A program made the position numbers and the translations under genes. A DNA stretch of 64,000 nucleotides from assembly GCA_949130495.1 (NCBI GenBank), contig OX422217.1, forward strand, positions 540,579,137-540,643,136, read 5' to 3'. The notes beneath the pieces were generated by a model. That model searched no databases, was not told the origin of the DNA, and was given only the letters and a program-made list of their open reading frames with translations. Below, piece after piece: positions 10,123 through 22,545 of this stretch (within the stretch, counting starts at the first letter, position 1; every line of letters starts with the position of its first letter). The stretch comes from Sambucus nigra (taxonomy: Eukaryota; Streptophyta; Magnoliopsida; Dipsacales; Adoxaceae).

Positions 10123-11430
10123 ATGCCTCCGAGACGTGCTCCGAAAGATAGGCGTGCCCAAGCCGAGCAGCCAGCAGCTCAGGCACCAGGCACAATGAAT
10201 GCGAATGAAGTAGCCGCCATTGTTGCTCAGGCGGTAAATGCTGCAATAGCGGTGATTCAGCAGGCTCCACCCCAGGTTCAGGCAGTGGCGCCAGCACCAG
10301 CACAGCTTCCATCCGCATGGGAGAGGGTTCGGGATACTTTTCAGAAAGCGCATCCCCCTGAGTTTTCTGGTAGCTCCGATATTGTTACAGTCAGCCAATG
10401 GAAGAAAGACATCCAGCGGAACCTCCGTATGTATGAGTGCACTGACGTGCAAAAGCAGTTATTGACTACCTTTAAATTGGTGGGAGCCTCATTACAGTGG
10501 TGGGAGTCCACTACTACTTTAGAGGATAGGGACACGATCCCTATTCAGTTGTTCTGGGAGTGGTTTGACCGCTAGTATTTTCCACCCGCAGTGCAGACTG
10601 AGATGAGGCGGAAATTGCTAAATCTGAAGCAGGAGAACCTTACTGTAGCTGAGTATGAGGAGGAGTTCACGAGACTTCTCACTATTGTGCCGGATGAGGC
10701 ACCCACTGAGGGCAAGAAGATTTTGCTGTTCGTCGACGGGTTAGCTTGGAGGATCCGTCAGCACCTCATTGGAAATCTATCCCTGAGTACTTTCACTGAC
10801 GTACTCAATGCAGCGTTACTACATTGCCAGGATCACCGCTTCCATCTTCAGGGAAGCAAGAGAGCAGGAGAGTCCAGCCAGCAGGGCAGGACCGGGGGTA
10901 ATAGTGCCGGTGGGGCACCAACTCATGGACAGACTCGTCAGCACGAGCAGAGTTACCATCAGGGGGACCCTACTAAGCGATTCCGTTCAAGTGATTCTAG
11001 GCAGGGATTCGGGGGTTTCAGGCAGGGCCAGCAGGGCCAACACCGACCACAGGGACAGCAACAGGGCCAGCAAGGCCAACAGCGTGCACATCAGGGCCAA
11101 CAGGGCCAGTGGCGTGGAGGTAACGGCCAGCAGGGCCGTGGACAGCAGGGTCAGAGGGGCGGTAACTTCAAAGGCAGATGCTTTGGGTGCAGAAAACATG
11201 GCCATAGGCTCCAGGATTTCCCAGAGGGCGATAGGGCCCCACAGCAGCAGGGAGCCCGTAATGAGCTGCAGAGACCACTTTTCCCACCTGCCCTCCCAGC
11301 TCCAGCCCAGGTGCCAGCCCTACCAGCCATTCCAGCAGCTCCAGTGCAGCAGGGGCAATTGCAGTATGGACGTGTCTATAACGTCCACCAGGCAGTAGCT
11401 CCACAGGCACCACCCGCGATTGAGGGTATG
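10123..11430 (+). pseudogene. gag: Element B gag (capsid-nucleocapsid)
   Basis: The start ATG at 10,123 opens MPPRR, as in element A's MPPKR. The capsid region includes WERVRDTF and LQWWES. An AAG-type codon has become TAG at 10,573 (expected R-K-Y-F), and the frame then continues. The C-terminal part is a Gly/Gln-rich linker of repeated GQQGQ, then a CCHC knuckle at 11,179-11,220 whose last Cys is Phe, so zinc binding is probably lost. The product would package the RNA into virus-like particles. It is in the same frame as the protease. Confidence 0.85.
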
Positions 11431-13247
11431 TTTCCTATCCATGGTACTATAGGTAAAGTTTTATTTGATACGGGGGCAACGCATTGTTTTATAGCTATGC
11501 ATTTTGCGAAGTCCTAAGGATTGTTAGCCACAGCAGAGAGCACCGTGACGTGTGTCGACTCACCACTGGGAAGTGGGTCACTTATATTCTTTATATGCCG
11601 GGGAGTAGGGGTAGAGATTGGTAGCTTGGTATTGCCTGCAGACATGCTAGTCTTAGACATGCACGAGCATGATGTGATTATTGGTATGGATTGGCTCGCA
11701 GCTTATAGAGCCATGATTGATTGCTTCGGTGGGAGCATTGTTTTTGCCATTCCGGGGTAAGAGATGTTTATAGTGGTGATGCCTCGCCCAGAGGGAGGTT
11801 CGACCGCTCATTTATATTGCATAGAGGAGGATACCTTTAAGGAGGTTGTGATTTCTTTGGATTCGATCCCAGTTGTTAGGGATTATTCCGATGTGTTTCA
11901 GGAGATACTAGGCCTACCGCCCAATCGTTAGATAGACTTTGTTATAGATTTATTACCGGATACGAGACCTATAGCACGCCACCGTACCGTATGGCTCCGG
12001 CAGAGATGCGAGAGCAACGAGATCAGATAGAGCAGCTATTAGGTCAGGGATTCATTCGTAGGAGTACCTCACCTTGGGGCGCTCCAGTCTTGTTTGTAAA
12101 GAAGAGAGATGGTTCACTAAGATTGTGTGTGGACTACCGAGAATTGAACAAGGTCACGATACGGAATAAGTATCCGTTGCCTCGAATCGATGATCTGTTC
12201 CACCAGTTGAGGGGAGCAACTTTCTTTTCGAAGATAGATCTGAGGTCGGGGTACCATCAGTTACGTATTAGAGAGCAGGATGTTTCAAAGACTGCTTTCT
12301 TGTCGAGATATGGGTCCTATGAGTTCAGGGTGATGTCGTTCGGACTCACAAATGCCCCAGCCGTTTTCATGGACTTGATGAACCGAGTATTCAGAGAGTT
12401 CTTGGATCAGTTCGTCATCGTCTTCATAGATGATATCTTGATATATTCACACTCCGAGGAGGAGCATGCCGAACACTTGAGGCAGGTTCTTCAGACTCTA
12501 TGAGAACATCAGTTGTATGCTAAGTACGAGAAGTGTGGATTCTGGCTGCGAGAAGTACAGTTCTTGGGCCATGTCGTTACTGAACAGGGGATTGCATTTG
12601 ATCCGAGTAAAGTGTTAGCGGTGAGGGAGTGGGGACAGCCCACAACACCGACAGAAGTGCGTAGTTTCTTGGGATTAGCCGGATACTACAGGAGATTCAT
12701 TCGGGGATTCTCCAAAATAGCGGGTCCATTGACGAATCTGACTCGCAAAGGGGTACCATATGTTTGGGATGACGCTTGTCAGCTGGCTTTTGATGAGCTG
12801 AAAGACAAGCTTACTTCAGCACCAGTCCTTGCTTTACCGAGGCCAGGTGTAGAGTACCTGGTTTACACCGATGCATCCTTATGGGGACTTGGGGGAGTAC
12901 TTCAGCAGGAAGAGAAGGCTATAGCTTTTGCTTCCCGCAAGCTTAAGCCGCATGAGAAGAATTACCCCACCCACGACCTGGAGTTATCAGCGGTCGTCTT
13001 TGCATTGAGAATTTGGAGGCACTACTTATTGGGCGAGAAATTCCGTTTGTTCACAGACCATAAGTCACTGCAGTACTTGTTCACTCAGCGAGAGCTGAAT
13101 ATGCGTCAGCGCAGGTGGTTAGAGTTTGTGAAAGATTACCAGTTAGATATACAGTATCATCCGGGGAAGGCCAACGTAGTTGCCGATGCGTTGAGCCGTA
13201 GACCGGTAGACGATGTAGCGGACATCTGAAAAGCAAAGTGGAAGGAG
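11431..13247 (+). pseudogene. pol: Element B protease, reverse transcriptase and RNase H
   Basis: The protease motif DTGA (11,461-11,484) is intact. Stops follow at 11,515 (TAA), 11,758 (TAA, where element A has CAG) and 11,929 (TAG). A one-base deletion near 11,977 shifts the frame, after which the ORF at 11,991 continues. RT shows the [13 protein letters not shown] block, FGLTNAP and the catalytic FIDD. RNase H shows [14 protein letters not shown] and ADALSRR. A TGA at 12,501 replaces an expected Arg codon (CGA to TGA). A TGA at 13,227 replaces the Trp of V-W-K-A-K. Domain order and sequence match Tekay-type chromoviruses. Confidence 0.88.
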
Positions 13248-14801
13248 TTGGGTCACCAGGACGCAGTAGCACGTTCTTTCATATCCGTAATGACAGTCAC
13301 ACCCGAGATTGTTACAAGGGTGATACAGGCACAGACCACAGATCCGTTTTGTCAGGAGCAGATTGTGCGACTTCTAGCCGAGGGTGCTGAGTCCTATTCT
13401 GTTAGTTCTGATGGAGGTTTGCGGTTTAATGGGAGATTAGTGGTTCCAGAAGGAGCGGAGTTACGTCATGAAGTGATGACTCATTCTCACGGGTCCCGAT
13501 TTGCAGTACATCTGGGAGGTGATAAGATGTACCAGGACATGAGACGACAGTACTGGTGGAGTGGAATGAAGAAGGACATTGCTGAGTTTGTGTCCAAGTG
13601 TCCTACCTCCCAGCTGGTGAAGGTGGACCACCAGAAACCGTCAGGATTACTTCAGCCGTTGGAAGTACCCGCGTGGAAGTGGGAAAGTATTTCCATGGAT
13701 TTTATTACAGGGTTGCCTACATCACAGCGGGGCCACGATTCCATTTGGGTGATTGTAGACCGTTTGACCAAGGTGGCTCATTTTCTGCCAGTGAGGACAG
13801 ATTATACCACGGGTCAGTATGCCCAGTTGTTCATCGCTGAGATTGTCATATTACATGGGGTGCCCCTGAATATTGTGTCAGATAGAGACAAGATTTTTGT
13901 GTCACGTTTCTGGGAAAGCTTTCAGGAGGCTATGGGTACAGAGTTGAGACTGAGTTCAGCTTACCACCCACAGACAGATGGACAGACAGAGCGTACTAAT
14001 CAGATGTTGGAAGATATGCTACGCATGTGTGTTCTCGATTTCGGAGGAGGTTGGGAGCCACACCTTCCACTGGTAGAGTTTACTTATAATAACTCCTATC
14101 AGTTTACGATTGGCATGGCTCCATTTGAGGTTTTGTATGGCAGGCCTTGTCGTTCTCCAACTTGTTGGCTCGAGGTGGGGGACAACAAGTTGCTAGGACC
14201 AGAAGTGATTCAGGAGACCTCCGCGAGGATTGAGATAATAAGGAGTCGTATTCGGGTAGCCCAAGACAGGCAGAAAAGCTACGCCGATACGAAACGGTTC
14301 TTCTGGGAGTTTAATGTGGGAGATCACGTGTTGTTGCGTGTATCTCCTATGAAGGGAGTGATGAGGTTCGGGAAGAAGGGGAAGTTGGCTCCGAGGTACA
14401 TAGGACCATTTCCCATCATCGAGAGGATTGGGCCGGTAGCATACAGGTTGGGATTGCCAGAACATTTACATCGCATCCACGATGTATTCCACATCTCGTC
14501 GTTGAGACGATATCTTCGGGATGATATGGCCCATACTCACATTGCGATAGATGAGATTGATTTACAGTCTGATAGCTCTTACGAGGAGAGACCAGTGGCT
14601 ATTCTAGACTATAGTGAGAGGAGATTGAGGTCGAAAATAGTTCCACTTGTGCGAGTTCAGTGGAAGCATCATAAGGTGGAGAAATCCACTTGGGAGCGTG
14701 AGGCAGATATGCGCGAGAGATATCCAGAGTTGTTTTTACCAGGTATGCCATATTTTCTGAATTTCGGGACGAAATTCCGTTATAAGGGGGGAAGTACGTA
14801 A
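13248..14801 (+). pseudogene. pol: Element B integrase with chromodomain
   Basis: A 517-codon open segment in the same frame as the upstream RT. The N-terminal zinc site reads H..H..C..S, where the second Cys of CPTC is Ser. The catalytic triad is visible: D in SMDF, D in VSDRD and E in GQTERT. After the core comes a basic C-terminal region and a chromodomain (KIVPLVRVQW to STWERE). That chromodomain defines chromoviruses and is thought to steer insertion into heterochromatin. The segment reads up to a TAA that overlaps the first bases of the 3' LTR. Confidence 0.88.
14783..14795 (+). other. Element B polypurine tract
   Basis: TAAGGGGGGAAGT lies directly before the 3' LTR at 14,797, as expected for the plus-strand primer. 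Confidence 0.8.
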
Positions 14802-17800
14802 TACCCCGTATTTTTATGCTATATTTAATTTGGGAATTTATTAAATTTAATTTGACTGTTATTTAATAAAAATCCGAAAATTAATTATGTTATAATTATT
14901 AACGTGACTAGAGTTAGTAATTATGGGAAACTTTTTGAATATTACTAATGAGCATAGTAATATATTATATTGGTTATATTGAATGTCATAAGTGAATTAA
15001 ATGACTATTTCGAAAATTTAAGTCGGGACGTGCCCGTGTCACGTCGGGACTAATTGTGTTAAATAAAAAAGTGAATATTTTATAAGTTGTCCATATGGTC
15101 GTTTTGAGTGCGCCGACGCATCCGAAAGAGCTGAGATAGTCAGAAAAGTGTACCGGGGGGTTTGGTTCGGGTCTCGGAGTGTTTTTAGGCCTAATTAGTG
15201 ACCCGGGAGGGCATTTTGGTCTTTTTCCAAAATAGGGTAATTAAACCCACGAATTTTAGCAGCCTTTATCAGCTGGTTAGGTTAGCCATTTAGGGTTAGA
15301 ACATACAGAACCCTAGGACGGCCATTGGAGAAGAGAGGAGAGACCTTTCTAGGAGATTCAAGGCCAAAACACCTCCGTTTGCACCGCCGTCACCACCAAC
15401 GCGTAGATCGCGAGAAGGAGAACGTAACCACACCATAATCCACAGGAAATCAGACTTCTGAAAATCCCAGGCAAGTGTTTAACTTGCGTATTTCGTTAGT
15501 GCAATGTTCATATTAGTTTAGGATTAATTAGGAATGTAATCCATGTAAGAAAACCCCAAATTTTGATAGGAAATTGCATGTAGAGAGGATTAAAACCTTA
15601 TGCTGGAAACTCTTGATGTTATAGATGTATTACCCACGAATTTTGATGTTATATGAGGAAGAAATTTTGGAGAAAAACTGAATTGAATCATAGTTATGAA
15701 ACCTGTAGAGTTCTTGATGTTTAGATTAGATATTGGGTTGTTTCACCATGATTAATGATGTATACACGCATGCTGAACGTTAAAAACGTCTGGAATTATG
15801 TTAGTATGTTAGTAGCAGAATTTATGGGTCGATTAGTGTTGGAAATTATGGCAATTGATGAAGAATTTTGATGAATCCCGTAACTGAATTCTGCAGAATT
15901 TTTGCCTAGACTTGCTTGATCGATCGATCGAGCATAGAGCATCGATCGATCGAAGGTTCGATCGATCGAGCCCAAGCTTCGATCAATCGACCCCTACTGG
16001 CAGACTCCTATTTCCCTTGTTTAATTAGTTAACGTAAGTTATCGAGAAATTATCTTTGGGCATTCTAAATAAAATGAATTGGGAGACATTGAGGACCAGT
16101 AGGGTAGATGGATAAAAGTTAGAACCTTTAATCTTCAACGAAAATGGTATTTATGGGATATTTACTTTAGGTTGGTAGATTTATGAATTTAAAGGGTGAT
16201 GTACATAAGAGAGTTACGTTGGAATCTAATAAAGTCACTTACTGAATTCCAGAATTTTGAGGATGTAATCCATGAGTGTTAGGTAATAAGAAAGAAAACC
16301 CTTCGAATTAAGGTTAGGAATAAAACCTTATATGTAATTCCATACCTGTGTAATTAAGGATAAGGGGTATAATTACGGGTGATGAGAAGAACCTATATTA
16401 ATTCGATAAAGTGGTATATTTATATGATTGTGTGTACATATATTATATGCATGTGAAAATCATACCCACGCTACTTGCTATCCCTGAGATTTCCGCGTTG
16501 GGACAAGTCTTATCTCGATGGGACCTTTATGGGGGATATTGACTTGTACCCTAGAAGATAGATGTCCTTGGTACAGGCTATCGATGTGATAGTTCAGACG
16601 GTCCTAAGAGATGCCGGTATGTGCCACCCTCTTTGAGACTTGAAATCTATGCTTCGCCTCAATATTGTTTGTGTATTTATGTTAATACAATTCGAGAGTG
16701 ATTCCGAATGTATTCCCCTTAAAATGAGTGATATGGGGCTTTGGATAGTGGAAGTATGCACGCACCATAGTTTTATTCGGGGTGCTGTTATATATATATA
16801 TTATACGAGTAGTTAATATATATATATGAGATTATGATATGTGAAACTGTCTACTGAGATTTGATAAGTAGAACATGGTTGTTGACTCAAATTATTAAAT
16901 ACTTGTTTTGAGAAAGTATAAAATGTCACGGGAACTTTATTATTTTTATGAAGTTAAAAATAGAGAATTTTGGGCTACTTGTTGGAACATCTTTTAAAGT
17001 GGGTATCGTGTATTATAAATCTTACGAGTAATTTAAGTTAAGTTAAAGCTGTTAGAAAGACTAGTATGTTAGATGCTAAAACAAACCGTTGGGATGGTTA
17101 GTGCGATAGGTGTGCACATTAGAAGAGAGGTGAGTATTTCTCAAGAGAGAGACGCACTAATATGTTGTTGCATTGGCCTGTATCAATTTAAATACTTGCT
17201 TAACGTATTTTAAAATCAAACACACTTTCGGGCTCTGACCCGTTTCTTTTTCTCTCTCTCTCTTGTATATATATCTATATTTTCAGGTGCCCAGCCACAG
17301 GGGCGTCTTGCTTAGGATCTCTTGAGAAGAACGAGCTGCAGCTTAGGTGGGAGTTGCAGGTAACTTGAGTAGACGGCTTCTGTTATTGACTCCACTCTTA
17401 GTACTCTCATTTATTGGGCACGTGTCGCCCTTTTTATCATCTCATTTGTTGTTGGGACATTTATATTTCAGTCATTTCCAGTATTGTTCTTTGTGATTTA
17501 TTTCAATATGGACTTGTGATTTTAGTTTTATTATGTTGACATTCGATTGACGAATGTATGTGATTATTTAGTTCATCGTGGTGTGATTCTTAATTGTAGA
17601 AATGTTGTTTAAATAAATAAATCTTTTCTTTAATTAAAATTTGGAAAGTTTGTACGAAAAATGTTTTTGACACTTAGCTTAATTAATTAGGGTGTTAAAT
17701 TGGAAAATTTATTTTTTTTCGACAGTGATGCTGAGAATGAATCAATTGTTAACCTTGATTTAATTTAATAAAGGAGTGATCGCCCGGTATTTAATTAGGC

Positions 17801-17811
17801 GGGGTGTCACA
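14797..17811 (+). repeat. Element B 3' LTR
   Basis: 3,015 bp, nearly identical to the 5' copy. Visible differences are scattered substitutions and a shorter TA run near 16,816. The first base is C where the 5' LTR has T. It ends GGCGGGGTGTCACA at 17,811. Confidence 0.93.
15918..15990. repeat. Palindrome cluster in element B 3' LTR
   Basis: This is the same series of GATCGATCGA runs as at 8037-8110. The last run reads GATCAATCGA, a CpG to CpA change consistent with deamination of a methylated cytosine on the opposite strand. Confidence 0.88.
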
Positions 17812-19738
17812 TCCATCCCGGTACATCACGTACATAAGGATCACATATTCCGAATCTCTCAGGAATAGTTCACAGATAACAACATCACAAATAATAGAGG
17901 CGAACACAGTCACATCACATGGGTCACGCACATACCTACGCTCCCACGATCAGCGGACTTATTAACATCCCAATAAGTCTTTCTCTGACCTATGTTCATC
18001 GAGGTAACCAGTCTAAATCCGGGCAACACAAGGGTTAGAGGGCCCTAAGCGAACGCAAACCTCCCGTGATAGCAAGTATGGTAGGTATGTCATACACACA
18101 ATTCATATACCAATACTAAGTAAGCACACAACTTAGTAATCCCGTAGTTTAATTGTAGTACGTATCGCATTCTCGTACCAATCTAATATCTATACAACTT
18201 ATATAATCCCGGTCCATATTTATAAGCGTCATAATTTATTCTCACGTCGTAGTAGGCACTCACGTCTCGACTCAAATGTCTATTTGATTTGATTCACATT
18301 TATATAATTGACTCCTCATTATAACCCAAATGTCCCAAGTATACTAATACACCATCAAAGGGATGTTATCTCTATCCTCGAACAAGTTTACGGGACTCCC
18401 AAAATCAAAACAGGCCAAAAAGGCCTAAATTGCCAGCTCGTTAGAAGTCTCGTTCGAACGAGGCTGTTCGAACGAGATTTCAGTTCGTTCGAACGAACTG
18501 TACCTTCTAACGAGATCTCGTTCGAATGAAGTTATCCAACGAAATTCCCTTTCGTTAGAAGCGACTGGTCAACTCGTTAGAAACTCGTTCGAACGAGCTC
18601 GTTCGAACGACCTGGGGAGGTCTTCTAACGAGGGACCAGTTTCGGCCCAGATTTTCTCCAATCTCGTTTTTCATCCATTTTAACACCTCAAACCTCTTCC
18701 AAAGTTCATCCCAACAACGTTTTAGGGTCTCTAATTCATCCTAAACATATTAAAGTCACCTCCTAACATGTTTTAAGGAATTAATTCGTCCTAAACATCA
18801 TTAAATCACAAGTCTCTACACTTTTCCCCAATTTTTCAAGAACATGAACCCTAAAATCTTTAGATCCTTAATTTATCCAATTAAATCCGTTTTTGTGTCT
18901 TACAAGATATATCAACATCAGATTAGTCCTCTAAATATGAATCTACATGCAATCCTTTCTTCAAAATTTAGTATTCTACTTCCAAACTCATGGGTTTTTC
19001 ATTATCTTTCAAGAACAAACATAAATTTGAATTATCTAACATGAAAGGAACATTCTCTGAAATTAAATGGAATTAAATCACTTGCCTCGAGTGTCTCTGA
19101 ATTTGGTGTTGATTTGATGAAGTTTTTCTGCAAAATTCCTTATCTCTCTCTCTCTACAAGCCTTCTTCTCCAAAGGTGGTTATGGTGGCTAGGGTTTTCT
19201 TTGGGAAAGTTGGAAACCTAATTTGATAACCTCCGTAGCTTATTGGGTCATTAAGGGTTGGTTAGTGGGTTTAGTGGGTCTATTACCAATCAAATAAAGA
19301 CTCCTAAGTTTCGTCATTTTTAATTCCTCAAAATACAAAATTACCAAAATACCCTTTATGTTGCCGGTATGGCCTAAAAATACCCCGGGACCCAAATTAA
19401 ACCCCCGGCTAGTGTTTTCTGACTATCTCAACCCTTCTGGACGCGTTGGCGCACTCAAAACGACCATACGGTTAATAAAATTAAAATTCACTTTTATAAT
19501 TAAAATAATTAAATCATGACGCGACTGTCACTCGCGTTCCAATAAAATGACCAAATTGTCGTATATAAATCTCACGACAATTTTCATAATTCAATATTCA
19601 TATATCACCATATATACTCAATATAGTCAAATACCAACTCACATCTCGCTAGTATTTTATCCGGATTAATTTCCAATTAATTCTCATTTAAATAATTAAT
19701 CCCAAAAATAAATATAGCCAAAAATACGGGGTATTACA
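17812..19738 (-). repeat. Element C 3' LTR, inner part
   Basis: This continues the LTR broken at 6914 and starts with the second TCCAT copy. It ends ACGGGGTATTACA at 19,738. The CGTTCGAACG palindrome cluster lies at 18,437-18,632. The small frames at 18,308 and 18,844 are LTR sequence and recur in the right LTR. Confidence 0.92.
18437..18632. repeat. Palindrome cluster (CGTTCGAACG type) in element C left LTR
   Basis: Repeated CGTTCGAACG palindromes are interleaved with CGTTAGAA and TTCTAACG inverted pairs. Compared with the right LTR, one extra 14-base unit (an additional CGAGCTCGTTCGAA) is present near 18,590, so the cluster has changed length since insertion. Confidence 0.9.
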
Positions 19739-19740
19739 TA

Positions 19741-19754
19741 CTTCCCCCCTAATA
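19741..19754 (-). other. Element C polypurine tract
   Basis: On the minus strand this reads TATTAGGGGGGAAG, two bases from the 3' LTR. It matches the tract of element B. Confidence 0.8.
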
Positions 19755-19780
19755 ACTGAATTTCGTCCCGAAATTCGGAA

Positions 19781-20527
19781 CTAGAAAGTACCTGCTAACA
19801 ACTCTGGATAACGTTCATGCATCTCATCCTCGCGCTCCCATGTGGACTCCTAGACATTATGATGTCGCCACTGAACACGCACTAACGGAACTATCTTTGA
19901 CCGCAGTTTCCTCTCACTTCGGTCCAAAATAGCAATCGGCCCCTCCTCGTAGGAGCTATCCGGCTGGAGATCGATGTCCTCCACAGCAATGTGAGAATGA
20001 GCCAAATTATCTCTAAGGTATTTCCTTAGTGAGGAAATATGAAACACATTGTGAATCTGATGCAAATGCTCCGGTAACCCAAGTCTATACGCAACTGGTT
20101 CGATCCGCTCAATAATAGGAAACGGCCCCACATACCTTGGTGCCAACTTCCCCTTCTTCCCGAAACGCATAAGCCCCTTCATAGGAGATACTCTGAGCAA
20201 AACCTGGTCTCCCACTTGGAACTCTCTGAAAAATCTATTCGCATCAGCATAACTCTTCTGCCTGTCTTGAGCTACCCGAATGCGACTCCGAATCAACTCA
20301 ATCCTTGCCGAAGTATCCTGAATCACTTCCGGCCCAAGTAGTTTGTTATCCCCCACCTCTAACCAACATGCTGGGGAACGACAAGGCCTACCGTACAATG
20401 CCTCAAACGGAGCCATGCCAATAGTGAACTGGTAGGAGTTATTATAAGCAAACTCTACCAGTGGAAGGTATTGCTCCCATCCACCTCCAAAGTCAATAAT
20501 GCACATGCGTAGCATGTCCTCCAACAT
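19781..20527 (-). pseudogene. pol: Element C integrase C-terminal part and chromodomain
   Basis: The open segment starts just after the catalytic Glu region (MLEDMLRM) and runs through the GPFP and HRIHNVFH-like blocks to a chromodomain. A TAG at 19,850 splits the chromodomain, replacing a residue before STWERE. The frame otherwise runs to TAG 19,781. It is in a different phase from the upstream RT/RNase H frame because of the deletion near 20,550. Confidence 0.85.
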
Positions 20528-22545
20528 CTGATTTGTGCGCTCTGTCTGACGGTATAGGACTCGGCTCCCTCTGCTAGTAATCGAACTATCTGCTCCTGAC
20601 AGAACGAGTCATTAGCCTGTGCCCGTACTACCTTCGTGACAATCTGCGGCGTAACGGTCATCATAGACATGAAAGATCGGGCCACTGCATCCTGGTGTCC
20701 CAATTCCTTCCACTTTGCCTTCCACACTTCTGCCACCTCATCTGCTGGCCTACGGCTCAACGCGTCTGCTACCACGTTAGCCTTACCTGGGTGATACTGG
20801 ATATCGAACTGGTAGTCTTTCACAAACTCAAGCCACCTACGCTGCCGCATATTCAACTCTTTCTGCGTGAACAGGTATTGTAGGGACTTTTGGTCCGTGA
20901 ACAGTTGGAATTTCTCCCCCAAGAGATAGTGCCTCCAAATCCGTAGGGCAAATACCACTGCCGCCAACTCCAAATCATGCGTGGGGTAATTCTTCTCGTG
21001 AGGCTTAAGCTTACGGGAAGCATAAGCTATGGCCTGTCTCTCCTGCTGTAATACGCCTCCAAGCCCTTGCAAAGACGCATCGATGTAAACCAAATACTCA
21101 ACTCCCGATCTCGGCAATGCTAACACAGGTGCTGAGGTCAATTTATCCTTTAATTCATCGAATGCCAAATGACAGGCATCACTCCAGATGAATGGCACAC
21201 CCTTACGAGTCAGATGTGTCAAAGGACCTGCGATCTTCGAAAAACCCCGAATAAACCTCCTGTAGTATCCTGCTAGGCCCAAGAAACTACGAATCTCAGT
21301 CGGTGTCGTGGGCTGTCCCCACTCCCTCACCGCGGATACTTTCCCCGGATCAACAGATATTCCCCGTTCGGAAATAATGTGTCCCAAAAACTGGACCTCC
21401 TTCAGCCAAAACCCGCATTTCTCATATTTTGCATACAGCTCGTTCTGACGCAGCGTCTGCAAAACCTGCCTCAAATGCTCGGCATGCTCCTCCTCTGTCT
21501 GGGAGTAAACCAGAATATCATCAATGAAGACAATGACAAACTGATCTAGGAAATCCCTGAACACTCTGTTCATCAAGTCCATAAACACTGTTGGAGCGTT
21601 GGTCAAACCAAAAGGCATAACCCGAAACTCGTAAGAACCATATCTCGACAAGAACGCAGTCTTCGAGACATCCTCCTCCCTGATACGCAATTGATGATAT
21701 CCCGATCTCAAATCAATCTTCGAGAAGAAAGAAGCTCCTCTCAACTGGTCGAATAAGTCATCGATTCGAGGCAACGGATACTTATTCCGTATCGTGACCT
21801 TATTCAACTCTCGGTAGTCCACACACAATCTCAGTGAACCGTCCCTCTTTTTCACAAATAAAACTGGAGCGCCCCAAGGTGAGGTACTCCTGAGAATAAA
21901 GCCTTGACCTAACAGCTGCTCTATCTGATCTCGTAGCTCTCGCATCTCTGCTAGAGCCATACGGTATGGTGCGCGTGCTATAGGTCTCGTATCTGGCAAT
22001 AGGTCTATAACAAAGTCTATCTCTCGACTGGGGGGTAGGCCTGGTATCTCCTGAAACACATCCGAATACTCCCTGACAACCGGGATCGAATCTAAAGGAA
22101 TCACAACCTCCTTAGAGGTATCCTCCTCTATGTAATACAGATGAGCGGTCGATCCTGCCTCTGGGCGAGGCATCACCACTACGAACATCTCTTGCCCCGG
22201 AATGGCAAAAACAATGCTCCCGCTGAAGCAATCAATCATGGCTCTATAATCAGCGAGCCAATCCATACCGATAATCACATCATGAACATGCATATCTAAT
22301 ACCAACATGTCTGCAGGTAATACTAAACCACCAATCTCTACCCCCACTCCCCGGAATATAAAGAAAATAAGTGACCCATTTCCCAATGGTGAGTCGACAC
22401 ACATCATTGTGCTCTCCGCTGTGGCTAACAACCCTAAAGCCTTCACGAAATGCGTAGCTATAAAACAATGTGTAGCCCCCGTATCAAATAATACCCGCCC
22501 CATAGTGCCATGGATAGGAAACGTACCCTCAATCGCGGGCGGTGC
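20528..22545 (-). pseudogene. pol: Element C protease, RT, RNase H with integrase deletion
   Basis: From the protease motif DTGATH, the frame is open from 22,503 to 20,455. RT blocks include [22 protein letters not shown] and the catalytic FIDD. RNase H shows YIDAS and ADALSRR. Just after LLAEGAESY the sequence jumps, near 20,550, to the CAGACAGAGCG block that in element B lies about 590 bases further on. Both integrase zinc ligands and two of the three catalytic acidic residues are therefore missing. The tail after the junction is read out of frame. Confidence 0.88.

Larger units (their letters stand above)
6915..17811 (+). mobile_element. Element B: Tekay chromovirus, inserted in element C's LTR
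   Basis: A plus-strand Ty3/Gypsy chromovirus of 10.9 kb with 3.0-kb LTRs and a perfect 5-bp target duplication, TCCAT (6910-6914 and 17,812-17,816). The order is gag, protease, RT, RNase H, integrase, chromodomain. Six in-frame stops and one single-base deletion break gag-pol. It is the innermost and youngest insertion of the D-C-B nest. The 3' LTR starts CG where the 5' LTR starts TG. Confidence 0.95.

Noticed and set aside
10808..11413. Long open frames overlapping element B gag on both strands
   Set aside because: They are shadows of the Gly/Gln-rich linker, whose biased codons keep other frames open. The gag frame has the knuckle and conserved capsid motifs.
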